The translations under genes and the position numbers were made by a program. From Eubacterium sp. (GTDB lineage Bacteria; Bacillota; Clostridia; Lachnospirales; Lachnospiraceae), in NCBI GenBank assembly GCA_022764165.1, contig JALERM010000181.1, forward strand, positions 52,752-116,751: a stretch of DNA of 64,000 nt, read 5' to 3'. Below, piece after piece: positions 53,618 to 62,159 of the stretch. Each line of letters starts with the position of its first letter. Position 1 is the stretch's first letter. The notes beneath the pieces are model-generated. The model was not told the DNA's origin and did not search any database. It saw only the letters and a list, made by a program, of their open reading frames with translations.

Positions 53618-54324
53618 TATCTGCTTCCCTCCAAATATAATAAATAATTTTCTTTAAACAAAGTAAATTTTCTTCTGGTTAAATATGCAGTAAACTGATT
53701 GTTATATAAATAAATCAAAGAGTGATTAAAATCCGTTACGTGTTCAAAATTGATAAGAAAACTTCGATGTGATTGAAAAAAAAGTTGTTTTGGGAGATGG
53801 TCCACCCAATACTGCATATTATGTACAGAGAAAAAATCTTTTGTAGTTGTATGAACGATTACCTTACGTCCCTGCGATTCAATAGAAATAATATCTGAAA
53901 CATAGGAAGTATGGATACCGTCTTTTGTCTCAATTGGAATTTTTATATTGGTATCGTTATACAGTTTTAAAGCGTCTTTTATGTTGCGAAACAATCTCTT
54001 TTTGTCTAAAGGTTTTGATAAGTAACGGAATACATGAAATCGCATGGCTTCATCTAAGTATTCAATATAAGAAGTTACGATAATGATAATGAGATTAGGG
54101 TGCGTTTGTTTTAATTCATTTCCAACATAAATACCATTTAGTCCTGGCATTTCTACATCAAGAAAAAGAATATCTTTTTCTTCAGTATCAGCAAGTAATT
54201 CTTCCCCGCTGGAAAAGTGAGCAATAGCAGGTACTTTTAAAGAATTGCGTTCAAAGTATTCTAAAATAAATTTGTTTAATTGTGAAATTATTAAAGTATC
54301 ATCATCACAAATGAGTATTCGCAT
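53617..54324 (-). CDS. AgrA-like LytTR response regulator
   Basis: 235 residues: receiver (ICDDDTLI, phosphoacceptor in ILFLDVEMPGLNG, Lys in RYLSKPLDKK) and LytTR DNA-binding domain (IISIESQGRKVIVHTT, FFQSHRSFLINFEHV). LytTR regulators bind pairs of short direct repeats about 21-22 bp apart; one such pair lies before agrD (54904-54935). Partner of the preceding kinase by position and family. Confidence 0.9.
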   Translation of the reverse strand: MRILICDDDTLIISQLNKFILEYFERNSLKVPAIAHFSSGEELLADTEEKDILFLDVEMPGLNGIYVGNELKQTHPNLIIIIVTSYIEYLDEAMRFHVFRYLSKPLDKKRLFRNIKDALKLYNDTNIKIPIETKDGIHTSYVSDIISIESQGRKVIVHTTTKDFFSVHNMQYWVDHLPKQLFFQSHRSFLINFEHVTDFNHSLIYLYNNQFTAYLTRRKFTLFKENYLLYLEGSR

Positions 54325-54471
54325 TATTTTACCCTCTTTTGTTTTTGGTTTTAATTATACATAATAATAGACAAAATGAGAATACAATTTGCATGAAAAG
54401 ACATTTGATGGTTGAATTTGGTCAAAAAAAGTATATACCGATTTGTGGTATATACTTAAGTTGTAATTGAA

Positions 54472-54825
54472 TTATATAAAATTATTGCTGTTCCATTGAG
54501 AGTGATTACGTTTCACAAGTAACTCAATAATACTATTTGCTAATTTCAAATCGTCTTTACTGCATAGGCGCAATTTATCGTAAATCTCTAAAGGTATATT
54601 ATTGATATGAATGCTTCCCAATAATAAATAATCTGGTGTTACTTTTAATACTTCACATAGTTTAATAAAATTATCCATGCTAGGTTTTGTTTTTGCATTT
54701 TCTATATTAGACATGTGGTTATTTGAAACATCAATTAGTTCAGCTAATTCAGTTTGGCTGATTTTTAATTCTTTACGGCGAAGTTTGATTCGCTGTCCCA
54801 TGTCTATATAATATTGATTTATCAA
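54472..54825 (-). CDS. XRE-family regulator
   Basis: 117 residues. A standard helix-turn-helix (ELKISQTELAELIDVSNNHM, SNIENAKTKPSMDNFIKLCE) fills the N-terminal two-thirds, with a short helical tail. It is transcribed away from agrD and toward agrA, so the intergenic region 54826-55086 serves both. It may tie the agr locus to growth phase, or belong to an older insertion. Confidence 0.85.
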   Translation of the reverse strand: MINQYYIDMGQRIKLRRKELKISQTELAELIDVSNNHMSNIENAKTKPSMDNFIKLCEVLKVTPDYLLLGSIHINNIPLEIYDKLRLCSKDDLKLANSIIELLVKRNHSQWNSNNFI

Positions 54826-54903
54826 GTTTCATCGCCCCTTTTAGATTATTTTAACAGGAGAAGGTAAACAATCGAATAATTTGATAAAGAATTATTCTGT
54901 GTA

Positions 54904-55012
54904 AATTGTAAAAAAGTTAAAAAATAATTGTAAAATTCTGTAAGAGATGGATTAATTAAGTGGAAAATTGAATATAAAACCAAAATCAAGTTGAATAAGA
55001 CTTTTTATTCAA
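54904..55012. promoter_or_regulatory. Regulatory region of agrDB
   Basis: AATTGTAAAA is repeated directly at 54904-54913 and 54926-54935, a 22-bp period that suits a LytTR dimer. A perfect inverted repeat TTGAATAA-N6-TTATTCAA is at 54991-55012, a candidate XRE operator. Strongly AT-rich. Which protein binds which site is inference. Confidence 0.45.
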
Positions 55013-55086
55013 ATTTAATGATTTTTTGAAAGAATTCTGTTAAGATAAAACCATGAACAATGGTAATAAATGAAAAGGAGGATGTC

Positions 55087-55239
55087 ATGAAGAAAAATAG
55101 AATGGATAAGTCATTAGCCAAGAGTTTTGCCGCAGCATTAAATAATGTATTGAAGGTAGAAGCCAATTCAACTTCGTGTCTGATTGTTTATCAGCCCAAA
55201 GTTCCAAAAGAATTGTCCAAGTTCAGAACAAATAAATGA
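55087..55239 (+). CDS. agrD: AgrD-like cyclic lactone autoinducer peptide precursor
   Basis: 50 residues. The parts expected of AgrD are in order: an amphipathic basic leader (MDKSLAKSFAAALNNVLK), a core with a single Cys (ANSTSCLIVY) and a C-terminal recognition tail (QPKVPKELSKF). In the family AgrB cuts after the core and closes a thiolactone from Cys to the new C-terminus. By analogy the ring would be CLIVY or close to it. AGGAGG at 55077-55082, ATG 55087. It overlaps agrB by 4 bp (ATGA). Confidence 0.85.
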   Translation: MKKNRMDKSLAKSFAAALNNVLKVEANSTSCLIVYQPKVPKELSKFRTNK

Positions 55240-55823
55240 TGGAAAGATTGGCATGTAAATTAATTACCTGGATGATTGATATGCAAGCAATTACAGAAGA
55301 GGATAGAGAACTTTATGAGTACGCTGCATATAGTTTTTTTATAACAATGGCACCATTGATGCTAGTAATTCTGTTTGGAAGTTTTATGGGATTTTTAGTG
55401 GAAAGCATAGTGTTTATCATTCCGTTTATGGCGATAAGAAAATTTAGTGGCGGGTATCATATGAAAAGCCCAATCACGTGTTTTGTAATATCATGTTTTC
55501 TGTTACTTTTTTGTATAATTTTGTCATATAATTTAATCTATGATAGAAAAGTGATAATCGTATTACTGATATCGTCAATAAGTTTGATGATTTTTAGTCC
55601 GATTGATTCAGAAAATCGGCGATTAGATTGGCAAGAAAGAAAACATTACAAAAAAACTGTATGTGTTTTTACGATAGTATTTGTATTACTTTCCTTTGTG
55701 TTTGCATGCATGAGACAGTATACATTAGCGGGTTGCATTGCAATTGGAATTGTTCTGACATCGGGACTTCAGCTGCCTTGCATTATAATTGGTACTTATC
55801 GAGTATTAAAGCGAAAAAGATAA
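55236..55823 (+). CDS. agrB: AgrB-like peptide-processing membrane protease
   Basis: 195 residues, four to six TM segments. It holds the AgrB catalytic core RKFSGGYHMKSPITC with its active His and Cys seven residues apart. It cuts and cyclises the AgrD propeptide in the membrane. The order D then B is the reverse of the staphylococcal B-D order but common in Clostridia. The gene overlaps agrD by 4 bp and is followed by a terminator. Confidence 0.92.
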   Translation: MMERLACKLITWMIDMQAITEEDRELYEYAAYSFFITMAPLMLVILFGSFMGFLVESIVFIIPFMAIRKFSGGYHMKSPITCFVISCFLLLFCIILSYNLIYDRKVIIVLLISSISLMIFSPIDSENRRLDWQERKHYKKTVCVFTIVFVLLSFVFACMRQYTLAGCIAIGIVLTSGLQLPCIIIGTYRVLKRKR

Positions 55824-55829
55824 GAAAAC

Positions 55830-55880
55830 AAAGGATGTTTTCTGATTTTATCTTAGAGGATAAAACGGAAACATCCTTTT
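55830..55880 (+). terminator. agrDB terminator
   Basis: AAAGGATGTTTTC pairs with GGAAACATCCTTT with further inner pairing (GATTTTATC/GGATAAAAC), followed by TTTTTTAC. Confidence 0.8.
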
Positions 55881-55973
55881 TTACGTATAGCATGTCTATA
55901 AATTAAATTGACCAAAAACAGCAAGAAAATGTTATTTCGTGCACAAGATATTGAATTGAAAAAAATATTGTAG

Positions 55974-56004
55974 ATAATACTAGATAACCATTGTTCTGTT
56001 AGTT
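55974..56004 (+). promoter_or_regulatory. Candidate promoter region of the DUF2712 gene
   Basis: TTGAAT (55952-55957), 18 bp, TAATAC (55976-55981) is a weak match. Downstream TCTGTTAGT (55994-56003 area) resembles TCTGTTAAG before agrD, a possible shared regulator half-site. Confidence 0.3.
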
Positions 56005-56038
56005 ACATAAAAAATATAATTACAAGGAGTAAGACGAA

Positions 56039-56458
56039 ATGAAAAAAAGAAAATTAGCAATTATTATGATTATGGCAATGCTTGTCGCTATGAATACTAT
56101 TACTGCTTTTGCATCAGATGACAATCATGGTTATGCCTTTAACATCAAAGCAAATTATGCGAATACCTATTCTGACAGTAGATACAGACAAACCACTAAT
56201 ACAGGTAATCAGTGGAAAGTAAACATGACATATTCAGGTGAAGGTGAAGGGACAATCACTACATATTGGTTAGCGCTTTATAATAACGACCATACGCTTG
56301 CATCTGGAACCCATGATGTTAAACAAGGAAGTGGTGCACATTACTACAATGCGAAATCGAATGCTAGTCAAAAAGATGTGTGTCTGGGAGCAGAAAATAA
56401 TAACAATTCCACTAATACATATATAGTAAGTGGATATTGGGATGAGGAAACCAATTAA
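56039..56458 (+). CDS. Secreted DUF2712-like protein
   Basis: 139 residues with a clear signal peptide (KKRK, hydrophobic core, cleavage after TAFA near residue 25). The mature part matches the DUF2712 pattern I know from Bacillota: SRYRQTTNTGNQWKVNMTYS, GTITTYWLALYN, VKQGSGAHYYNA and NTYIVSGYWDEETN. One Cys only, no lanthipeptide signature. AAGGAG (56024-56029) gives a strong site. Its place between agrDB and ABC-type genes suggests it is the secreted effector or signal-linked product. Confidence 0.75.
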   Translation: MKKRKLAIIMIMAMLVAMNTITAFASDDNHGYAFNIKANYANTYSDSRYRQTTNTGNQWKVNMTYSGEGEGTITTYWLALYNNDHTLASGTHDVKQGSGAHYYNAKSNASQKDVCLGAENNNNSTNTYIVSGYWDEETN

Positions 56459-56542
56459 GACGTTTAATAAATGATATAGCAAGCATCTTCTTATAAAGTT
56501 GATGCTTGCTATTATGCAAATGAGGTTAAAGAGGCGATAGAT

Positions 56543-57331
56543 ATGGAATATCAATTACGAAGAACTTTGTGTGAAAAAAAGAAGTTGTTTATGATCCTAT
56601 TGTTGATTATAGCGCCTTCTATAGAAATTCTTCAGGTTTTGTATGAACATTGGCACTATGAACTGGAACTACCATATCCTATGTATGCGGCATTTCTTTC
56701 GTTGTATTCGAGAGGGCATATTGTGCAGTCATTGTACTTATGGTTTTTGCCAATGTATCTATTAATTGTCGTTGGTGAAGAATGTATAGAGGATTATAAA
56801 ACTGGAAATAAAAATATTTTAATATGCAGAATGGGAAAAAGAAATTATCTAAAATGTAAATTAGAATCGAGCTTTTCAACATCAGCGAGTATTGTGGGTA
56901 TTGGCTTATTGTTGAATTTTTTGTTGGTGCAGTGGATTTATTCGGATGGTACCTATTTACGGTATGATGGCGAGTATATGGTATATAACCCTGAACTGAT
57001 GCCGGAAACATGGCTGTTTGAATGGAGTTATACACATCCGTTATTGACGAATATTATTTATATCGCTGTTACAATGCTGTTTGCAGGATTAATTGGAATG
57101 CTGGGTACTGTGCTTTCAATTGTACTGCATGACAGAAGGTTGGTGTATGCAATTACATTTGCAGTATGGTTTATACCAATTTTGTTTAAGGATTCTTTTA
57201 TGCTCGTTTTTCAACCATTTAGTGAGTATGGGTTGCGTACAATTGTTCCACTGGCTGTTTGGAGTGCCGGACTTTTTATTTTTTTGACAGTAGTCCTGGT
57301 AATATGGGAGGAAAAATATATTGAAATTTAG
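56543..57331 (+). CDS. Multi-TM membrane protein 1 of the ABC cluster
   Basis: 262 residues, about six TM segments, and a large outside loop after TM2-3. No EAA loop. It resembles in outline the permease-like proteins found with DUF2712 and bacteriocin-type exporters. FVVGEECIEDYKTG-like segment (VVGEECIEDYKTGNKNILI) is where ABC-2 permeases contact the ATPase. It overlaps the next gene by 11 bp. Family not firmly identified. Confidence 0.75.
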   Translation: MEYQLRRTLCEKKKLFMILLLIIAPSIEILQVLYEHWHYELELPYPMYAAFLSLYSRGHIVQSLYLWFLPMYLLIVVGEECIEDYKTGNKNILICRMGKRNYLKCKLESSFSTSASIVGIGLLLNFLLVQWIYSDGTYLRYDGEYMVYNPELMPETWLFEWSYTHPLLTNIIYIAVTMLFAGLIGMLGTVLSIVLHDRRLVYAITFAVWFIPILFKDSFMLVFQPFSEYGLRTIVPLAVWSAGLFIFLTVVLVIWEEKYIEI

Positions 57332-58055
57332 ATATATGGTTTTGATAATAGTCTATGGAATGTTGTTTGCCGTAGATTGTCATTTCTCAAATTATCCGAT
57401 TTTGAATATGATTCATACAGAATATCTGTCGGAGACAGATGTTTTAATGAGCCTTCATGATTCAGTTAATGGATATAACGGATTATTGGAAATGCTGTTT
57501 GTCTATACTCTGCCATTTTTGTTAGGAAGTTATTATATTTCAGATAAGCAAGTTTTTTTCAGGGTTGTAAGGTATGGCACACGTAGGAAGTATAAACAGG
57601 CGGAAACGAAAAAAATGATTTTAGCAGCTACAATTTTCACTATAATTCATCAGGTGATTGATTTTTTATATACAACTGCAAATTTTAAGTGGCCTTTATT
57701 AATGGAATATTCATTTGGTCTGTATACAATAGTAGCAGGTGTCATAGCTGTTTTATTTTATATACAGACGGGATTGATATATCAGATTATCCGTGATTGG
57801 ATCAAAAAAGATTTAGCTGCATTGTTGATTACTCTCGGCCTGAATTTTGTTCAGTATGTCTTGATTAAATACTCCATTGTTAAGTGTTGGATTATGGGAA
57901 AAGATTTGTTTGTGGCATTTGATTTTTTCAGCGGAAATTGTGATCTCTATGTAATATTATTTACGATTATACGGAGTTTACTTTTTTCAATTTGTCTGTA
58001 TTTGATTAATCAAGTGCTTTTTGAAAAGAAGGATATTATAAGATATGAAAAATAA
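57321..58055 (+). CDS. Multi-TM membrane protein 2 (DUF2705-like)
   Basis: 244 residues, six TM segments, starting at TTG with GGGAGG 9 bases upstream, inside the end of the previous gene. YGTRRKYKQAETKKMILA is a likely cytoplasmic coupling segment. Similar in style to DUF2705/WxPxxD-type proteins near Bacillus bacteriocin genes, but that link is weak. It overlaps the third membrane gene by 11 bp. Confidence 0.7.
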   Translation: MKFRYMVLIIVYGMLFAVDCHFSNYPILNMIHTEYLSETDVLMSLHDSVNGYNGLLEMLFVYTLPFLLGSYYISDKQVFFRVVRYGTRRKYKQAETKKMILAATIFTIIHQVIDFLYTTANFKWPLLMEYSFGLYTIVAGVIAVLFYIQTGLIYQIIRDWIKKDLAALLITLGLNFVQYVLIKYSIVKCWIMGKDLFVAFDFFSGNCDLYVILFTIIRSLLFSICLYLINQVLFEKKDIIRYEK

Positions 58056-58764
58056 CAGGATAAATTTACTATTGATTGCCTTTGCTGTTATTATGCAGAG
58101 AGTGTTATTTCAGACTTTAGACTTTGAATCATATGAGTTTCCTTTCGCCAGCAGTTTAATGATCTTCCAGAGCCAGACAGGAAATTTATTAATTATATTG
58201 TATACATTTCTCCCGATACCGTTTATTTTGTTTGAGTTTTCAGGAATGGTACATGAATTAATGGAAGGATATGGAAAACTATGGATTATTCGTGCTTATC
58301 GGAAAGATAGACTTTATATGAAAACAATGATTAGCTGTGCATTAAAACTTTTGATGATTGTATTGTATCAGATATTGATATTCAGTATTGGAAATGGAAG
58401 ATGGCAGCCTGTTTCGGGAAGTCAGATTTTATGGGTAATGGCAGCGTATTATATAGGCCTTCTGGCAATGGTGTTGTTGCAGTTGGTTTTAGAATTTTTT
58501 GTCGATGCCAGTTATGCCAATCTTATCAGTAATCTATTTTTTGTAGTGTCTTTGTTTTTAGGAAATCTGTTGTTGCCGGCAGAAAAAACAGAATGGCTTG
58601 GAACTGTACTTTTCCCTAATATGATGTTTGGAACGAGAAACGGCATGATTTATCAGAATGCAATCAGTGTGGAATATGGATACGCACTGTCTTATTTACT
58701 GGGGATAGTTGTTTTGACAGGATATTATGGAATATTTAAATTCAATAAGAAGGATGTTTTTTAG
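58045..58764 (+). CDS. Multi-TM membrane protein 3 of the ABC cluster
   Basis: 239 residues, about six TM segments. FSGMVHELMEGYGKLWIIRAYRKDRLYMK is its likely ATPase-facing loop, analogous to the VGEECIEDYKTG segment of protein 1. Unrecognised family. Together the three membrane proteins could form one exporter with the ATPase encoded 11 bp downstream, with two as permease halves and one as an accessory. Confidence 0.7.
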   Translation: MKNNRINLLLIAFAVIMQRVLFQTLDFESYEFPFASSLMIFQSQTGNLLIILYTFLPIPFILFEFSGMVHELMEGYGKLWIIRAYRKDRLYMKTMISCALKLLMIVLYQILIFSIGNGRWQPVSGSQILWVMAAYYIGLLAMVLLQLVLEFFVDASYANLISNLFFVVSLFLGNLLLPAEKTEWLGTVLFPNMMFGTRNGMIYQNAISVEYGYALSYLLGIVVLTGYYGIFKFNKKDVF

Positions 58765-58775
58765 GAGAGTGAAAG

Positions 58776-59414
58776 ATGATTCAGTTGGAAAAAATTAATA
58801 AAAAAATAAAAGGCAATCGAGTTTTAAATAATATATCCTATACATTTGAGAAAGGAAAAGTATATGGGTTATATGGGATAAATGGTTCTGGAAAAACTAT
58901 GATGCTCAGAGCGATTAGTGGGTTGCTTCGTATGGATAGTGGAAAAGTAATAATCGATGGAGAAACTTTGGGAGAGACAATTTCTTTTTCGCCAAATACA
59001 GGAATTGTGATTGAGAATATGGAGTTGTTGCCGGAATATTCGGCAAAGAAAAATTTGGAAATATTAAGTAAAATTAAAAAGATTGCAAATGAAGAAGATA
59101 TTAGACGAGCGTTGAAGAGGGTGGGATTGGATCCCGATTCTGATAAAAAAGTGAAAAAATTTTCTCTGGGAATGAAGCAGAGACTAAATATAGCACAGGC
59201 AATTTTTGAAAAACAGGAAATCATCTTATTGGATGAGCCAACCAATGCTTTGGACGAAGATGGTGTGAATCTGATTTATAATATTGTAAAAGAGGAAAAG
59301 GAAAGGGGGGCAACAATTATTGTGTCTACGCATCACAAAGAAGATTTGGAAGAACTGTGTGATGTGATTTTAAAAATATCATCAGGGAAAATTGTAAAGG
59401 AGACTATATTATGA
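58776..59414 (+). CDS. ABC transporter ATPase
   Basis: 212 residues, complete ABC domain: Walker A GINGSGKTMMLRAI, signature FSLGMKQRLNIAQAI, Walker B EIILLDEPTNALD, switch His in VSTHHKED. Exporter-type (ABC-2 associated) like bacteriocin-immunity and antibiotic-resistance ATPases. It is the energy source for the three upstream membrane proteins. ATGA overlap with the next gene. Confidence 0.92.
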   Translation: MIQLEKINKKIKGNRVLNNISYTFEKGKVYGLYGINGSGKTMMLRAISGLLRMDSGKVIIDGETLGETISFSPNTGIVIENMELLPEYSAKKNLEILSKIKKIANEEDIRRALKRVGLDPDSDKKVKKFSLGMKQRLNIAQAIFEKQEIILLDEPTNALDEDGVNLIYNIVKEEKERGATIIVSTHHKEDLEELCDVILKISSGKIVKETIL

Positions 59415-59944
59415 AGAAGAAAAAAGGGTTTATTTATATTTTATTAATCCTTGTTTCTATATATATTTTAGTGGGACTTATATTCTTTGGTGCAAATAAA
59501 GAAAACAGTAAGCCGGGAACGCATTTAGAAAATAATGAGGGTCAGGAGCTTGGTCTTCAGATGAGTGATGTCGAGAATGAAGCAAAGGAAAATGTTTTGA
59601 ATATTGAAAAACAAAAAAAGGAAGGAAATCTGGATGAAAATGCATTGCTGGAACAAGTAGAAGCTTCCAGAAAATACTTAGTTGATAATTTGAATGCTGT
59701 GGATTTGAATAATGATTGTTATATGGAATTGCTTTATCACAGTTCTTTTCTAAATCTACTAGGAGAAGAGTATAAAATAAGCAACAATGACCTGATAAAA
59801 TTGGCAAATGAAGCTCATACTTATATAGTTAATGTAATGAATAATGAATATGATGAGAATAGAGCAGTAGAGTTAAAAAGGGAATTACAAAAAGTAACGG
59901 AAGAAGATAGTTTGAAAGTTGTAGAAAAAATAATAGGTGCATGA
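59411..59944 (+). CDS. Membrane-anchored accessory protein, unknown
   Basis: 177 residues: one TM (residues 8-26) after a basic start (KKKKGFIY), then an acidic helical outside domain rich in E, N and K. No family recognised. It is coupled to the ATPase by ATGA overlap, so it belongs to the exporter operon. It may be an adaptor or immunity-like protein. Confidence 0.65.
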   Translation: MKKKKGFIYILLILVSIYILVGLIFFGANKENSKPGTHLENNEGQELGLQMSDVENEAKENVLNIEKQKKEGNLDENALLEQVEASRKYLVDNLNAVDLNNDCYMELLYHSSFLNLLGEEYKISNNDLIKLANEAHTYIVNVMNNEYDENRAVELKRELQKVTEEDSLKVVEKIIGA

Positions 59945-59996
59945 AACTGCAAAGTCATGATATGATGAAAGGAAAAAAGAGAAGGAAGAAAAGAAA

Positions 59997-61127
59997 TTGA
60001 GATACAGTAAACCGGATTATTATGATCAGTTTCAGTGCATTGCCGGACGTTGTCCAGCCACCTGCTGTGCGGGCTGGCAGATTGTGATTGACGAGGATTC
60101 ATTGGAAAAATATGAGCAGGAGCAGGGAGCTTTCGGTAATCGGCTGCGCAATTCCATTGACTGGGAAGAGGGAATATTTTATCAGTATGGTCAGCGTTGT
60201 GCCTTTTTGAATGAGGAAAATCTCTGTGATTTGCAGGCAGAGCTGGGTGAATCTGCTCTTTGCGATACCTGCAGAAAATATCCCCGTCATGAGGAAGAAT
60301 TTGAGGGATTGCGTGAGTATTCTTTGTCACTGTCCTGTCCAAAGGCAGCGGAAATGATGCTGACTAATCCTGAAAAAGTAAGGTTTATCCAGTGGGAAAC
60401 GGATGAGGAAGACGATTTTGAGGACTTTGATTATCTGATGTTTACCCAGCTGGAGGATGCCAGGGAGGTAATGTTTAGTATCATCCAGAACCGTGATATC
60501 GATTTCCGTATCCGAATGATGAAAATCAAGGAGTTCGGGCTGGAGCTGCAGCAGTGCATCGACGAGAATCGATTTTTCGATGTGGATGAAGTGACGGAAC
60601 GGTATGACCGATGGAGTAAAAACGGGTGGAGAGAGGAAAATGTAGAAATTCTTTTGTCAGATTTCGGTGCTCCGGAACGGAAAAAACGGGAGTTTTCTGT
60701 ATTTTATCAGATGGAACACCTGAATAAGAACTGGACCGTGCGTTTGGATAATACATTTCATATTCTATTCGACCGGGGAAATAACGAATACATAAAACAG
60801 TACCATGATTTTCAGAATGCATATGGGTATGACAGTGCAAACAAAAGGGAATGGGAACGGCTGGGTGAACAGTTGCTGATGTTCTTTATTCACACGTATT
60901 TTTGTGGCGCCGTCTACGATGACCGGATTTACAGCAAAACTGCTCTGGCGGTATTTTCCGTGCAGTGGATTCAGGAATTTTTTATGGCACAGTGGCTGCA
61001 GCAAAACGGGCAGGCCGGGATGGAAGAGTTTCTGGAGACGTCCTGGAGTTATGCCCGGGAAGTGGAACATTCCGATCCCAACCTGGAACTGCTGGAGGAC
61101 TGGATGGAAGAAATCGTAGAGTCCTGA
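59997..61127 (+). CDS. FliB-like (flagellin lysine N-methylase family) protein
   Basis: 376 residues. The N-terminal Cys-rich region (CIAGRCPATCCAGW, CAFLNEENLCDLQ, CDTCRKYPR) is the hallmark of FliB/YkgJ-like proteins that bind a metal or Fe-S cluster; the rest is helical. FliB methylates flagellin lysines in Salmonella, but no flagellar gene is in this window and many non-motile Clostridia carry this protein, so another target is likely. TTG start with AAGGAAG 8 bases upstream. Confidence 0.8.
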   Translation: MRYSKPDYYDQFQCIAGRCPATCCAGWQIVIDEDSLEKYEQEQGAFGNRLRNSIDWEEGIFYQYGQRCAFLNEENLCDLQAELGESALCDTCRKYPRHEEEFEGLREYSLSLSCPKAAEMMLTNPEKVRFIQWETDEEDDFEDFDYLMFTQLEDAREVMFSIIQNRDIDFRIRMMKIKEFGLELQQCIDENRFFDVDEVTERYDRWSKNGWREENVEILLSDFGAPERKKREFSVFYQMEHLNKNWTVRLDNTFHILFDRGNNEYIKQYHDFQNAYGYDSANKREWERLGEQLLMFFIHTYFCGAVYDDRIYSKTALAVFSVQWIQEFFMAQWLQQNGQAGMEEFLETSWSYAREVEHSDPNLELLEDWMEEIVES

Positions 61128-61131
61128 TGGT

Positions 61132-62019
61132 TTACCGGTTCTGATATTGGCGGGGTGTGCAGCCCATCTGCTGATGAAATACTTTGGTGTAATAGGATGG
61201 ACTGGAAAAGCCCACCAGGCTGGCAATCTCTGTGACAGAGTACCGTCCCTCTGCCAAAAGCGGGAGACTCTTTTCGATACGGTAGGAAAGAAGGTAATCA
61301 AAAAGAGATTCATTCATATGTTTTTTAAAAAAACGACAACATTCACTCTGACAGATATTGATGTCCGCAGCAATATCAGCCAGGGTGATTTTTTCTGTAT
61401 AATGTGTCTGCAGGTAGGAAAGGATTTTTTTCAGCCTGTCCATATGCTTCAGATTTCCATTATCGGGACTTTCCTGACGGGAGGAGGCATTTTCGCAGAC
61501 AATCAGCCAGATCTGCGACAACATCAGATGCAGACGCAATTCATAGGATGGACAGGAGTCGGAAGTCTGAGCCAGATTCCAGATATCGGAAAGGATATCC
61601 AGGATTTGTTTCTGCCAGGAAATGTCCGGAGAAAAAGAAAGACCGGGCAGAGAAGCATTTTCCGTGACAGTCTTCACGTATTTAGTCTGTAGAATACTGT
61701 TTTCATACCCATAAAGAAAGCGTGGGTGAAACGTAACAGAAATATAGATACAGTCGGAATCATTGCAGGACGAGCCGGAATGGAGAATATTCGAGTTACA
61801 GAACAGCCCGTCTCCCTGATGCAGGTGATAAATAGTGTCGTTGATCTGGTAAAACATTTCACCCTGAAGAACAATGGTCAGCTCGATTTCCTTATGCCAG
61901 TGCCAGAGAAACGATTTTCGTTCATAGCGGGAAAGCTGTTCGTAGCTGACATGAACAGGAAATTCATAGGTTCCGTGTGATTTTAATTCTTTTTGATTGG
62001 TATCAAGATGTAATTGCAT
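61132..62019 (-). CDS. AraC-family transcriptional regulator
   Basis: 295 residues: N-terminal cupin sensor (FLWHWHKEIELTIVLQGEMF, QGDGLFCNSNILHS) and C-terminal double helix-turn-helix (ITLADIAADINICQSECCRF, YSVTEIASLVGFSSPSYYTK). Divergent from galactokinase, sharing a 140-bp upstream region. It may activate galK in response to a sugar, though the cupin ligand is unknown. Confidence 0.9.
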   Translation of the reverse strand: MQLHLDTNQKELKSHGTYEFPVHVSYEQLSRYERKSFLWHWHKEIELTIVLQGEMFYQINDTIYHLHQGDGLFCNSNILHSGSSCNDSDCIYISVTFHPRFLYGYENSILQTKYVKTVTENASLPGLSFSPDISWQKQILDILSDIWNLAQTSDSCPSYELRLHLMLSQIWLIVCENASSRQESPDNGNLKHMDRLKKILSYLQTHYTEKITLADIAADINICQSECCRFFKKHMNESLFDYLLSYRIEKSLPLLAEGRYSVTEIASLVGFSSPSYYTKVFHQQMGCTPRQYQNR

Positions 62020-62117
62020 GGGAAAACCTCAATATATTGATAGAAGATGCAAAAATAGTTATTGTACTGTCTGATATTTCTCATTATAATGATAATCAGA
62101 AAGAAGTCAAGTACATG

Positions 62118-62132
62118 TATGCCCGGCATACC
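62118..62132. promoter_or_regulatory. Palindrome before galK
   Basis: GTATGCC-C-GGCATAC, a perfect 15-bp palindrome 28 bp before the galK start and 17 bp after a TATAAT at 62095-62100. Operator or leader hairpin. Confidence 0.45.
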
Positions 62133-62159
62133 TGAATATATATGTAAAGGAGAAAGTTT

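Noticed and set aside
56039..56458. Lanthipeptide or other RiPP precursor
   Set aside because: One Cys, a Sec signal peptide and no LanB/C/M or radical-SAM gene nearby.
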